A program made the translations under genes and the position numbers. A stretch of DNA of 64,000 bases, from assembly GCF_000430805.1 (NCBI RefSeq), contig NZ_AUMS01000004.1, forward strand, positions 124,001 through 188,000, written 5' to 3'. Shown piece by piece: positions 8,405 through 17,548 of the stretch (its first letter is position 1; the number at the start of each line of letters is the position of its first letter). This stretch comes from Chitinilyticum aquatile DSM 21506. Lineage in GTDB: Bacteria; Pseudomonadota; Gammaproteobacteria; Burkholderiales; Chitinibacteraceae. The notes beneath the pieces were generated by a model, which worked only from the letters and a program-made list of their open reading frames with translations, ran no database searches and had not been told where the DNA came from.

Positions 8405-9445
8405 TTACCGCACGTCCTGCGCCTTCAGTGCGACGAGCAAGGCCTGCGCGGCAGTCGCGACATTGGCACGGCTTACCGCCCAGTGCGTCACCAGCCGCAG
8501 CAGGCCGTCTTCCGGCGGATTGATCCTGATGCCCTCTGCCAGCAGGTCGGCCGCCAGCCGTGCGCCATCCAGCGACTCCGGTACGCGGCACCAGACCAGA
8601 TTGATGTCGAGCTGATCGCGCAGCACTGAGATACCGCACTGCCCGTCGATCAGGTCAGCCAGCGCAGTGGCGTTGGCATGATCTTCAGCCAGGCGCGCGC
8701 GCATTTCGGTGAGGCCCAGCAGACCGGCGGCGGCGAGAATGCCGACCTGGCGCAGGCCACCGCCCAGCAATTTCCGTTTCTTGCGCGCAATCTCGATAAA
8801 GTCACGCGAGCCCAGCAGCAGCGAGCCCACCGGCGCGGCCAGCCCTTTCGACAGGCACACCATCACCGAATCGGCGCAGGCCGCCAGCGCCGCCGGGTCT
8901 TCGCCCAGCGCCACCGCCGCATTGAACAGCCGCGCGCCATCCAGATGCACGGCAAGGCCTTTTTCAGCGGCCAGCCGCCGCACCGCCTGCATACCGGCCA
9001 GAGGCAGCGCGCGACCGTTGGAATGCGCGTTTTCCAGCGCGATCAGCGCGGTTTTCGGCAGATGGATGTCGCCGGTCGGGCGGATGCGCGGGCGGATGGC
9101 GTCAACGCCCAGCTCGCCGGCATGCGTCGGCACCGGCCGCAGATTGGCGCCGGCAATCACCGCTGCCGCACCGACCTCGTGCCAGACCAGATGCGCATCC
9201 TCGCCGCAGATCACTTCGTCGCCGGGCTGGCAGTGCGTGAACAGCGCCAGCTGGTTGCCGAAGGTGCCGGAGGGCACGAACAGCGCGGCTTCCTTCTGCA
9301 GTAATTCGCTCGCCAGCGCTTCCAGCCGCTGCACGGTGGGGTCATCACCGTAGACGTCATCGCCCACCTCGGCTTCAGCCATGGCGCGACGCATCGCGGG
9401 AGTGGGCGGGGTAACGGTGTCGCTGCGCAGGTCGATCCAGTTCAT
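8405..9445 (-). CDS. ltaE: Low-specificity L-threonine aldolase
   Basis: A 346-residue PLP enzyme of fold type I. It cleaves L-threonine and L-allo-threonine to glycine and acetaldehyde. Diagnostic features are the N-terminal [61 protein letters not shown] and the Schiff-base lysine in [17 protein letters not shown]. Length is as expected for the family. It is followed on the same strand, after about 150 bp, by the AraC gene at 7340-8251. The role is glycine supply or threonine catabolism; it may also act on other beta-hydroxy amino acids. Confidence 0.93.
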   Translation of the reverse strand: MNWIDLRSDTVTPPTPAMRRAMAEAEVGDDVYGDDPTVQRLEALASELLQKEAALFVPSGTFGNQLALFTHCQPGDEVICGEDAHLVWHEVGAAAVIAGANLRPVPTHAGELGVDAIRPRIRPTGDIHLPKTALIALENAHSNGRALPLAGMQAVRRLAAEKGLAVHLDGARLFNAAVALGEDPAALAACADSVMVCLSKGLAAPVGSLLLGSRDFIEIARKKRKLLGGGLRQVGILAAAGLLGLTEMRARLAEDHANATALADLIDGQCGISVLRDQLDINLVWCRVPESLDGARLAADLLAEGIRINPPEDGLLRLVTHWAVSRANVATAAQALLVALKAQDVR

Positions 9446-9607
9446 GGCCTTCTCGTTTGGGGGTGATCAGGAAAAGCCCATGATACGCGGTGGCCGGCCC
9501 GCCGCGCAGCGGTACTAGTCCGAAGCGTCAGGGGAAGGGAAAATCGGGTAAAATCAGCGTTTTGCTATTTTGTCGCCGTGTGCAAAGCGGCGAGCACGGG
9601 GAATTCC

Positions 9608-10699
<1,092 letters not shown>

Positions 10700-10757
10700 T
10701 CCAATCAAGCTCTTTCTAAAGGTTACAAAGAACTTCTAAGACCCGGAACAGCGGCAG

Positions 10758-10781
10758 AACCCCGGATTCTCCGGGGTTTTT
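10758..10781 (+). terminator. Rho-independent terminator of ychF
   Basis: The stem AACCCCGG/CCGGGGTT with loop ATTCT is followed by a T-run. It lies about 60 bp after the ychF stop. Confidence 0.85.
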
Positions 10782-10782
10782 C

Positions 10783-11122
10783 ATTTCAATAACCTTCGTG
10801 CAATAACCTGAGCTTATCAGCGCAAAGTGCCTATGGCGGAGTATCTGCCAAATAGCATGCTGCTTAGCAGATGTATATGATCATGCTGTTATCCACTGAT
10901 CCAGCGCGGCCCCAGACCAAGCAGAGGTCGTGCTGTCCATCAAAGGATGCGCCCCCAACTACAGATGATCTAGTTGTAAGTCTTTACGATGCTCCTACGC
11001 TGGCAACAAGGATAGAAAAATCGCAAGATCGTATGGCGAAGTTGCCAAACCTCATCTCGCGCCTCCCGGCTACTCGAAAGGAAAGAGTCAGAAGGCCCTT
11101 GATGCGTTAGGATAATGAGATG
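10783..11122. other. A/T-richer stretch at the left edge of the accessory island
   Basis: Composition changes visibly after the ychF terminator. A 79-codon open frame exists (10871-11110), but it has no recognisable domain, no ribosome-binding site and an odd composition, so it is not called as a gene. This may be the remnant of an integration junction. Confidence 0.35.
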
Positions 11123-11217
11123 CCTGATTAGGAGGCTACCTCAGCTGAGCACAATTCGTCATTCCCGCGCAAGCGGGAATCCAGCTTTAATCCTCGCTCA
11201 GGTGATGCTCTGGATAC
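11123..11217 (+). repeat. Degenerate third copy of the MITE-like element
   Basis: The stretch contains CTGATTA, the REP hairpin CGTCATTCCCGCG ... CGGGAATCCAG and the later CTCTGGAT seen in the two full copies, but the terminal repeats are eroded. It lies just upstream of the AAA ATPase gene, at the island boundary. Confidence 0.45.
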
Positions 11218-11290
11218 CTACTTTAGCCGATAAAACGGAATGCTAAGCTAGCTACCTAATCATGATGAGATAAGAGTATTGGTGAGAAAA

Positions 11291-12274
11291 ATGGCCACAG
11301 CCGAGCAAATCAAAGCACTTTTAAGAAGCCATGCTGATCGGGACGATCAGCGCTTCTACGCTACGGCTTTGCAAGTCGCAGCTCAAGAGGCTCGCCAAGG
11401 CCATCGTAAACTCGCCAACGATATCAAGGATATGGTTGAAAAATCCCAAGTTAATAGCAACTTGGGGCTCGCACTGGTAAAACCGACTCCATTTGTTCAG
11501 CAACCCAAAGGCGACTTAAGGGGATTGCTTGAGCTTACAAACTCGGCAGTAAGAATTAGCGAGCTGGTCCTCGGTGCCGAGGTTCTAGAACGCCTCCATC
11601 GCGTATTACTTGAGCAACGACAAAAAGATCGCCTTTCCCAATTTGGACTGCTCCCACGACGTAAGCTTCTGTTCACTGGGCCGCCAGGGACGGGAAAGAC
11701 AATGTCTGCCTCTGTGCTTGCGACAGAGCTGAAACTACCGCTCTATACGATTGTTCTTGATAGTTTGATTACTCGGTTCATGGGGGAAACCGCAGCAAAG
11801 TTACGACTTGTCTTTGACCACATCAAGCAAACTCGGGCGGTCTATCTCTTCGACGAGTTCGATGCCATCGGCACCCAGCGCGGAGCGCAAAACGATGTAG
11901 GTGAAATTCGACGTGTCTTGAACTCGTTTCTTGTTTTCGTAGAGCAAGACGACTCCGAAAGCATTATCGTTGCTGCGACCAACCATCCCGAGCTTCTAGA
12001 CAAGGCGCTTTATCGCAGATTTGATGACATCATCCGGTTTGAAAAGCCACGCGATAACCAAATTCAGAAGATTATCGAGAACCGGCTGGCCATGTTCGAA
12101 ACCCAATCTCTTGTCTGGAATGAGGTTACTACGGCAGCTCATGGTCTGAGCGCTGCGGAAATAACACGAGCCTGCGAAGATGCGGCGAAAGAGGCGGTTC
12201 TGCATCATGACAAAAAACTGGCTACCACGCTTGTATTGAAGGCGATTGAGCAACGTCAAGCTGGCAAAGAATAA
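11291..12274 (+). CDS. ietA: AAA+ ATPase of an IetAS-type defence pair
   Basis: 327 residues. An N-terminal helical region (~1-75) precedes a single AAA+ module. Walker A is GPPGTGKT at ~130-137, Walker B is YLFDEFDAIG with Asp188-Glu189, sensor 1 lies in IIVAATNHPELLD and the arginine finger is in KALYRRFDDI. This architecture with an adjoining subtilisin-like protease matches IetA of the IetAS system. IetA is thought to control the protease, and such pairs have been reported as antiviral or plasmid-exclusion modules. I chose ATG 11291 over TTG 11279 because GGTGAG stands just ahead of it. Only 9 bp separate it from the protease gene. Codon use is more A/T-rich than the flanking genes, indicating transfer. 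Confidence 0.75.
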   Translation: MATAEQIKALLRSHADRDDQRFYATALQVAAQEARQGHRKLANDIKDMVEKSQVNSNLGLALVKPTPFVQQPKGDLRGLLELTNSAVRISELVLGAEVLERLHRVLLEQRQKDRLSQFGLLPRRKLLFTGPPGTGKTMSASVLATELKLPLYTIVLDSLITRFMGETAAKLRLVFDHIKQTRAVYLFDEFDAIGTQRGAQNDVGEIRRVLNSFLVFVEQDDSESIIVAATNHPELLDKALYRRFDDIIRFEKPRDNQIQKIIENRLAMFETQSLVWNEVTTAAHGLSAAEITRACEDAAKEAVLHHDKKLATTLVLKAIEQRQAGKE

Positions 12275-12283
12275 GGAGTGGTT

Positions 12284-14773
12284 ATGCCAAACCAGAAGCG
12301 GCACATTCTGATCGAAGGTTTTCTGTCCAACGAAGATTATAGATCGCGCAGAACTGGTAGAAGCCCAGCTATTCCTCTTCAAGATCGGATTCCACATGGC
12401 CAGCAGTTGTCAGCCAGATACATAGACATACTGCAGCAGTACGATGAAAAACGGCAAAATTCCGAGTCGCCCATCACAGAAGAAGTTGGGATATTTGTAG
12501 AGATCGTCGGAGCCCCTGGCATCAAGTTACCTCTAGATAGCCTAGATACCCGTGACTTCAGGTTGCACGCTTGCCGCAAGGTTGGTGATCATGAGATTGC
12601 TCTGGTATTTATTCCAGAGGCTCGTCGTGAAAAGTTTCAAAGGAAGGTCACGCAATATCTTGACCCGGGTAAGGATAGTAATAGTGGCCCTCGCAATCAC
12701 AATTTGATCGACAGTATCGCCGAAATACGCTTGGCGGATCTGCATTCATTTTGGACGGATGACCCCAGCCTTTTTCCTCAGGACACCAATCAGCAAATTT
12801 GGTGGGAGCTTTGGCTAAAGCGACGTGATGGCGAAGACCCGCGAAGTATTGCGGCACAGCTATCAGAAAGAATAGGTGGGCGACTTGGAAATACCTCGTT
12901 AAATTTCTTCGATAGCATCGTATTTCTGATCAGAGCTTCCACGCTACAGCTGGAACGCGCCCCAGAGTTAATCTCCTCCCTTGAGGAACTGCGGCGCGCT
13001 AAGGAAACTCCCTGCGTCTTGGTGGAGTCTTCGCCCAAAGAACAACGCGAATGGGTGGATGACTTGGTCGCACGAGCGAAAGTTTCGAACAGCGTATCCG
13101 TTTCTGTAGCCATTCTAGATACCGGCATAAACTACAACCATCCATTGCTATCTTCTGTCTGCAATCAGCCGCAATCGGAAACATGGCAACCGCAGTGGCC
13201 GCATTACGATGACGTAAATGATCATGGCTCCAGACAAGCAGGTTTGGCGATATTCGGGGATTTGCATGACGCGCTGGTGAGTCGGTCTGAAATACCTCTG
13301 CAGCATCGCATTGAATCGGGGCGTATTTTACCGCCACGCGGTGTGAATGACCCGGAACTCTATGGCGCAATTACTGTAGGTACCGCATACAAACTGGAAG
13401 CAACGAGACCTGAATGGCGGCGCGTCTATTCCTTGGCAGTAACGGCCGACTCGGAAAAGGAAGGCGGAATCCCTACCTCATGGTCAGCGGAAATTGATCA
13501 ATTCTCGTCAGGCGCAGAGGACGGGCAACAACGACTTTTCGTGATATCAGCCGGTAACAATCGCTCCCTCCTGCCAAACGTTGACCACTGGGAGCAGCTA
13601 CATCTTGCCGAGATAGAAGACCCGGCTCAGGCATGGAATGCCCTGACGGTTGGAGCATACACAGAGAAGACGACCAACGATGACCCGAGCTTTGACAGGT
13701 GGTCGCCCTTTGCCCGAGCTGGAGACGCAGCTCCTGCCTCTAGGTCATCTGTCAATTGGAGTTGGAAGAAGCAGGCACCTTATAAGCCTGACGTTGTAGC
13801 AGAGGGCGGCAATCGGCTGTTGTCTCCCGATGGGACGAGCGTATCTGATGCAGACTCGGTTTCTCTTCTGACAACATCCGGAAAGGCGGCTGGTCAACTC
13901 TTTGAGGTATCCGCCGATACAAGTGCCGCCTGTGCATTGGTTTCACGCCAAGCGGCTATTCTCATGGATGAATACCCAGACTATTGGCCGGAGACAGTTC
14001 GTGGGCTCCTGGCACACTCGGCAGAGTGGACTGAGCGCATGTGGGAACGTTTCGGAATTCTCAGTGGCCACCACAGCCCCAAGGTCGCCAAAGATACGAT
14101 GCTTAGGTGCGTTGGATATGGCGTTACCAACCTTGAGCGTGCGCGCTATAGCGCCGGTCATGAATTGACGCTGGTCGCACAGGATCATCTTCAACCATTC
14201 ACCAAGAGCGCGGATGCCTCTGGCTCTACCGATCCCAAGCTTAACGAGATGCAACTATATGAGCTGCCGTGGCCGGCGGATATTTTGCGCCAGCTCGCCC
14301 CAGAACTAGAGGTGAAGCTGAAGGTAACGCTCTCGTACTTCATTGAGCCAAATCCTGGTCGTAGAGGCTATAGGCAGAGATATAGCTACCAGTCTCATGG
14401 CCTACGCTTCGAGGTCATTCGGCCGGGCCAGTCGCTTGAGAATTTCCGAGCATTTATCAATGCGCTTGCAGATGCAGAAGACTACATCGGTCCAGAAGGT
14501 GATGCAGACGGTTGGCAATTTGGCCCTCAGCTTCGGACGCGAGGCTCGTTGCACTCTGATGTCTGGACTGGTTCTGCCGCCGACTTGGCGGATATGCAAA
14601 CAATAGCTATTTACCCGGTAGGAGGCTGGTGGAAATACCGCGCAGCTCAAGATCGCTGGCAGAACAGTGTTCGCTATAGCTTGATTGTCAGCATCGAGGT
14701 GCCAGATGAGACGGTTGACATCTATTCCGTGATTGAGAATATCGTTCAAGCCCAAGTTGAAATCGCTGTCTAA
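12284..14773 (+). CDS. ietS: Subtilisin-like serine protease (S8) of an IetAS-type defence pair
   Basis: 829 residues, cytoplasmic (no signal peptide). The first ~265 residues are an uncharacterised N-terminal region. The S8 domain follows with Asp279 in AILDTGINYNHPLL, His314 in DVNDHGSRQAG, oxyanion Asn425 in FVISAGNNRS and Ser547 in SADTSAACALVSRQAA, so all catalytic positions are present. A C-terminal ~230-residue beta-rich extension follows. The start ATG 12284 has AAGGAG six bases ahead; GTG 12278 overlaps that site. Known family: IetS-type proteases paired with an AAA ATPase, assumed to be toxic or infection-triggered effectors. Substrate and trigger are unknown. The genes are co-directional with 9-bp spacing, so they form one operon. 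Confidence 0.78.
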   Translation: MPNQKRHILIEGFLSNEDYRSRRTGRSPAIPLQDRIPHGQQLSARYIDILQQYDEKRQNSESPITEEVGIFVEIVGAPGIKLPLDSLDTRDFRLHACRKVGDHEIALVFIPEARREKFQRKVTQYLDPGKDSNSGPRNHNLIDSIAEIRLADLHSFWTDDPSLFPQDTNQQIWWELWLKRRDGEDPRSIAAQLSERIGGRLGNTSLNFFDSIVFLIRASTLQLERAPELISSLEELRRAKETPCVLVESSPKEQREWVDDLVARAKVSNSVSVSVAILDTGINYNHPLLSSVCNQPQSETWQPQWPHYDDVNDHGSRQAGLAIFGDLHDALVSRSEIPLQHRIESGRILPPRGVNDPELYGAITVGTAYKLEATRPEWRRVYSLAVTADSEKEGGIPTSWSAEIDQFSSGAEDGQQRLFVISAGNNRSLLPNVDHWEQLHLAEIEDPAQAWNALTVGAYTEKTTNDDPSFDRWSPFARAGDAAPASRSSVNWSWKKQAPYKPDVVAEGGNRLLSPDGTSVSDADSVSLLTTSGKAAGQLFEVSADTSAACALVSRQAAILMDEYPDYWPETVRGLLAHSAEWTERMWERFGILSGHHSPKVAKDTMLRCVGYGVTNLERARYSAGHELTLVAQDHLQPFTKSADASGSTDPKLNEMQLYELPWPADILRQLAPELEVKLKVTLSYFIEPNPGRRGYRQRYSYQSHGLRFEVIRPGQSLENFRAFINALADAEDYIGPEGDADGWQFGPQLRTRGSLHSDVWTGSAADLADMQTIAIYPVGGWWKYRAAQDRWQNSVRYSLIVSIEVPDETVDIYSVIENIVQAQVEIAV

Positions 14774-14856
14774 TATGCCCCGTAGACTAATCTGAGCTTC
14801 TATTTGCAAGCCCTCTGTGCGGTTTTTTTTTCATAGGCGACCCACAAGAATCATCC

Positions 14857-14905
14857 GTGTATGTGAACCCAGCCATTGCAGACAAATGGCTTCCGCCTTA
14901 TACAG
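14857..14905 (+). repeat. 49-bp palindrome family, copy 4
   Basis: The ends are GTGTAT/ATACAG, one or two changes from consensus, and the inner arms AGCCATT/AAATGGCT are perfect and in register. It sits between the protease stop (14773) and the next gene (14936), at the right edge of the island. Confidence 0.75.
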
Positions 14906-14935
14906 CAGCCTGTATCTACAGCAAGGAAATGCACG

Positions 14936-15538
14936 ATGCGCTGCCTGCCCCTCTTCCTGTTCGCGCTGGCTGCACCAGCCTTCGCAGTTTTGCCGGATGT
15001 GCAGGATGGCGATCTGGTGTTTCATACCTCGCGCTCGGCGCAAAGCCTGGCGGTGCAGCGGGCGACGGGGTCGAAGTACAGCCACATGGGCATGGTGTTT
15101 CTGAAGCACGGTCAGCCCTACGTGCTGGAGGCGGTAAGCACGGTGCGCTATACGCCGCTGGCGCAGTGGGCGGCGCGCGGCAGCAATGGCCATCTGGAGG
15201 TGAAGCGGCTGACTGACGGGCTAAGCCCGGCGCAGGCCGCGCGGCTGCGTACCGAGGCCGAGCGCTATCTCGGCAAGCCCTACGACCTGACCTTCGAATG
15301 GTCGGATCAGCGCATCTATTGCTCCGAGCTGGTGTGGAAAAGCTACGAGCGTGCGCTGGGCATCCGCATCGGCGAAACGCAGCGCCTGCGCGATTTCCGG
15401 CTCGATGATCCGGCGGTCGCCGCCAAGCTGCGCGAGCGCTATGGCCAGGCGGTGCCGCTGGATGAAACGGTGATTTCGCCGGTGGCCATGTTCCGCGCCA
15501 AGAATCTGCAGAGCGTCGCCACCCCCGCTGCGAAATAG
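14936..15538 (+). CDS. YiiX/YebB-like permuted NlpC/P60 cysteine hydrolase
   Basis: 200 residues with a signal peptide (MRCLPLFLFALAAPAFA). The fold is the permuted papain-like type: GDLVFHTS, the His in GSKYSHMGMVFL and the Cys in IYCSELVWKSYERALG give the catalytic His and Cys. E. coli YiiX-type members act in the periplasm on peptide or lipid-linked amide bonds; the substrate here is not known. The start at 14936 is chosen for AAGGAA upstream and the signal peptide. It follows the defence island and is probably its first core-genome neighbour. A strong terminator comes after it. Confidence 0.82.
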   Translation: MRCLPLFLFALAAPAFAVLPDVQDGDLVFHTSRSAQSLAVQRATGSKYSHMGMVFLKHGQPYVLEAVSTVRYTPLAQWAARGSNGHLEVKRLTDGLSPAQAARLRTEAERYLGKPYDLTFEWSDQRIYCSELVWKSYERALGIRIGETQRLRDFRLDDPAVAAKLRERYGQAVPLDETVISPVAMFRAKNLQSVATPAAK

Positions 15539-15565
15539 CCCTCCCGGGGCAGTAGGTGAAAACAG

Positions 15566-15598
15566 AAAGCCCGGCCTGCAGTGCCGCAGCCGGGCTTT
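15566..15598 (+). terminator. Rho-independent terminator
   Basis: The stem AAAGCCCGGC/GCCGGGCTTT around a 13-nt loop can serve both the YiiX-type gene and the convergent PH-domain gene. Confidence 0.8.
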
Positions 15599-15631
15599 GT
15601 CATGCGGGGCGGAGCCTGCTGCGTCCAGGCA

Positions 15632-16243
15632 TCAGCTGGCGATATAGCGCTGGAATACCGCGACAAAGTCCTTGACCACGTATTTCTGGTGACTTTCCCG
15701 TAGCCAGTTGAAGGCCGTCTGGTTGAGCTGCCCGAAGGTTTCGGCCGTGGCACCACCGACCTGGCCACGACCAAGCGTGGTAGCGGCAAGCTGGATGCTG
15801 GCGCGGGCCTGATCGTAGGCCACCGCATTATCCTGCTGGATTTCGGCAATACGCAGCAGCGATTTGTAGAGGTCTTTCAGCTCTTCCAGATGCTTTTTGT
15901 GCACGTCGATGGAAAAGGCCTGCTCGCCGAGCACGAACTTGATTTCGACATCCATATCGACCGTGCCGGCCGTTTCCAGCTTCACATTGCTGACCGGGTG
16001 CGAGTGATAACTGTAGCGGTAGAGCATGCGCTTCTTGCTGACGGCGCTGGTGCCGTCCAGATGGATCAGTGCTCGATTGGTGAAGCAGTAATCGTCGGTT
16101 TTGGACTTGATGAGGAAGAAGATCTTCTCGCTGTCCTCGTGCATCACGTAATCATCGGCATCCACCTTGTCGAAATCGGCTGGGCCGATCACCGAACCGA
16201 TATCGCTCAAGCCGAGGGCGTCGGCTGCCAGTTTGCCAAACAT
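15632..16243 (-). CDS. Bacterial PH-domain protein (bPH_1 type)
   Basis: 203 residues, no signal peptide. Residues ~10-125 match the bacterial pleckstrin-homology-like domain family bPH_1: DFDKVDADDYVMHEDSEKIF, DYCFTNRALIHLDG and SKKRMLYRYSYHSHPVSNV are its typical strands. The C-terminal ~75 residues look helical. The start at 16243 has AAGGAG six bases upstream; longer frames upstream lack this. Members are usually cytoplasmic or membrane-associated oligomers of unknown role. No operon partner is visible. Confidence 0.8.
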   Translation of the reverse strand: MFGKLAADALGLSDIGSVIGPADFDKVDADDYVMHEDSEKIFFLIKSKTDDYCFTNRALIHLDGTSAVSKKRMLYRYSYHSHPVSNVKLETAGTVDMDVEIKFVLGEQAFSIDVHKKHLEELKDLYKSLLRIAEIQQDNAVAYDQARASIQLAATTLGRGQVGGATAETFGQLNQTAFNWLRESHQKYVVKDFVAVFQRYIAS

Positions 16244-16353
16244 GGTCACTCTCCTTGCGTCAGGGGATGAAGGCGGCGGGCTCGCCGGAACGGGATCTGC
16301 CGGACAGTCCACTGCGTTATAGCGCATGCCGGTGACAATCCGGCGACCGCACA

Positions 16354-17238
16354 TCAGGGCAGCTGAAGCGGCTGCGTTTCCAGATAGCGGACGATCGCGC
16401 CGGGCGCTTCGCCGAAATGCCGCGTGAAGCGGCGGGAGAAACTGGAGACCTCGGCATAGCCGACCATGGCCGCCACCTCGCTGACATTGCCGCGCCGCTG
16501 CAGCAACCATTCACGCGCGCAGCGCATGCGGCGGGCGACGATTTCATCACGCGGAGAATGGCCGAGTACGCTCACGCACAGGCGCTGGAACTGCGAATGG
16601 CTCACCCCCCAGAGGGCGGCAAAATGATCGACCCGCCAGTCTGCGGCCGGATCACTGTCAATGGGCGCGAACAGCACGTCCAGCCTGGCGCGCAGCGGAT
16701 CGGCCGGCGGCGGTGCCAGCGTGCGCTGCAGCAGGCCGGTCAGCAGCGCACGGGCCGCACTGGATTGCGGGGCGGCATGCAGCGGGCGGCGCGCCTCGGA
16801 CGCCAGCAGCGTGGCGGCCATGAACAGCGCGGCGCTGTCCGGGCAATCGCGCAGGGTTACCGCCGGATGATCCAGCGCCTGCCAGCGCTCGTCCTGCGGC
16901 AGCAGAAACCAGCTGAAACGCCACAGCGCCTGCGCCGGATCACGCTCCAGCCCGCTGCGCCCGCCGGCCGGCAGAATGGCCAGCTGGCCGGCGCGCAGGC
17001 GAAGGCGCCGGTCTCCATCCAGAACCCAGCCTTCGCCGGCATCGGCGCACACCACGACATGGAATGGTGCCCCGTCCCGCTCGACCCGGTAGGGGTGGGT
17101 AATCTCGGAGGCGCCAAGCAGCAGAATGCCGGACTGCTGCAGGGCAGGCAGGCAGGGATGGAAGTAGATGCGGCTGCCGACGCTGATCTGACGGTTGGCC
17201 GGGTCAACGTCGAAACGCTCAAGGTAGATATTGCTCAT
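16354..17238 (-). CDS. AraC family transcriptional regulator with cupin sensor
   Basis: 294 residues. The N-terminal half is a cupin-like sensor (HPYRVERDGAPFHVVVCADA, RAGQLAILPAGGRSGLERD). The C-terminal ~100 residues carry two HTH motifs (FAALWGVSHSQFQRLCVSVL; SEVAAMVGYAEVSSFSRRF). This domain order is typical of regulators of sugar or polysaccharide use. It is divergent from the chitin-binding esterase gene at 17549, with about 310 bp between them, so control of that gene is plausible. An alternative start four codons upstream (17250) cannot be excluded. Confidence 0.85.
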   Translation of the reverse strand: MSNIYLERFDVDPANRQISVGSRIYFHPCLPALQQSGILLLGASEITHPYRVERDGAPFHVVVCADAGEGWVLDGDRRLRLRAGQLAILPAGGRSGLERDPAQALWRFSWFLLPQDERWQALDHPAVTLRDCPDSAALFMAATLLASEARRPLHAAPQSSAARALLTGLLQRTLAPPPADPLRARLDVLFAPIDSDPAADWRVDHFAALWGVSHSQFQRLCVSVLGHSPRDEIVARRMRCAREWLLQRRGNVSEVAAMVGYAEVSSFSRRFTRHFGEAPGAIVRYLETQPLQLP

Positions 17239-17334
17239 GCAGCAGGCCATTCCGGCTGAGTAAGCCAGATTCTGACACCCGGCCGCCGCCTTGTCGCCCC
17301 TGCCTTACAGCGTGCGGCATTCACGCCACAGCAC

Positions 17335-17383
17335 GGGTATATTCAGAATACCCTTATATGATAATGGCCACATCTTTATACAT
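17335..17383 (-). repeat. 49-bp palindrome family, copy 5
   Basis: GGGTAT at one end and ATACAT at the other (the complement of the ATGTAT variant). The inner TACCCTT/TAATGGCC region is in register. It lies in the divergent intergenic region between the AraC gene and the esterase gene. Orientation is arbitrary. A further GGGTAT follows at 17388. Confidence 0.65.
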
Positions 17384-17548
17384 AGATGGGTATACACGGC
17401 AACATGCTCGATTCGGCCAAGGCCGGACGCCTGTTTATGTCATTCTCATGCCGGGAGGGCAGCGGTACAGTCATCACTGCCTGCCGGCAACCGCCGGCAG
17501 GCGGGGTTGCGGCACAGATCGCAGCCACTGACCGGAGGAATGAGAAAA
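17384..17548. other. Leader region of the chitin-binding esterase gene
   Basis: Part of the ~310-bp divergent spacer. GGAGG at 17534-17538 is the likely ribosome-binding site for ATG 17549. No clear promoter or operator could be defined by eye. Confidence 0.4.

Noticed and set aside
10871-11110. 79-codon frame left of the defence operon
   Set aside because: No ribosome-binding site, no domain, and a sequence of mixed quality; not enough to call a gene.
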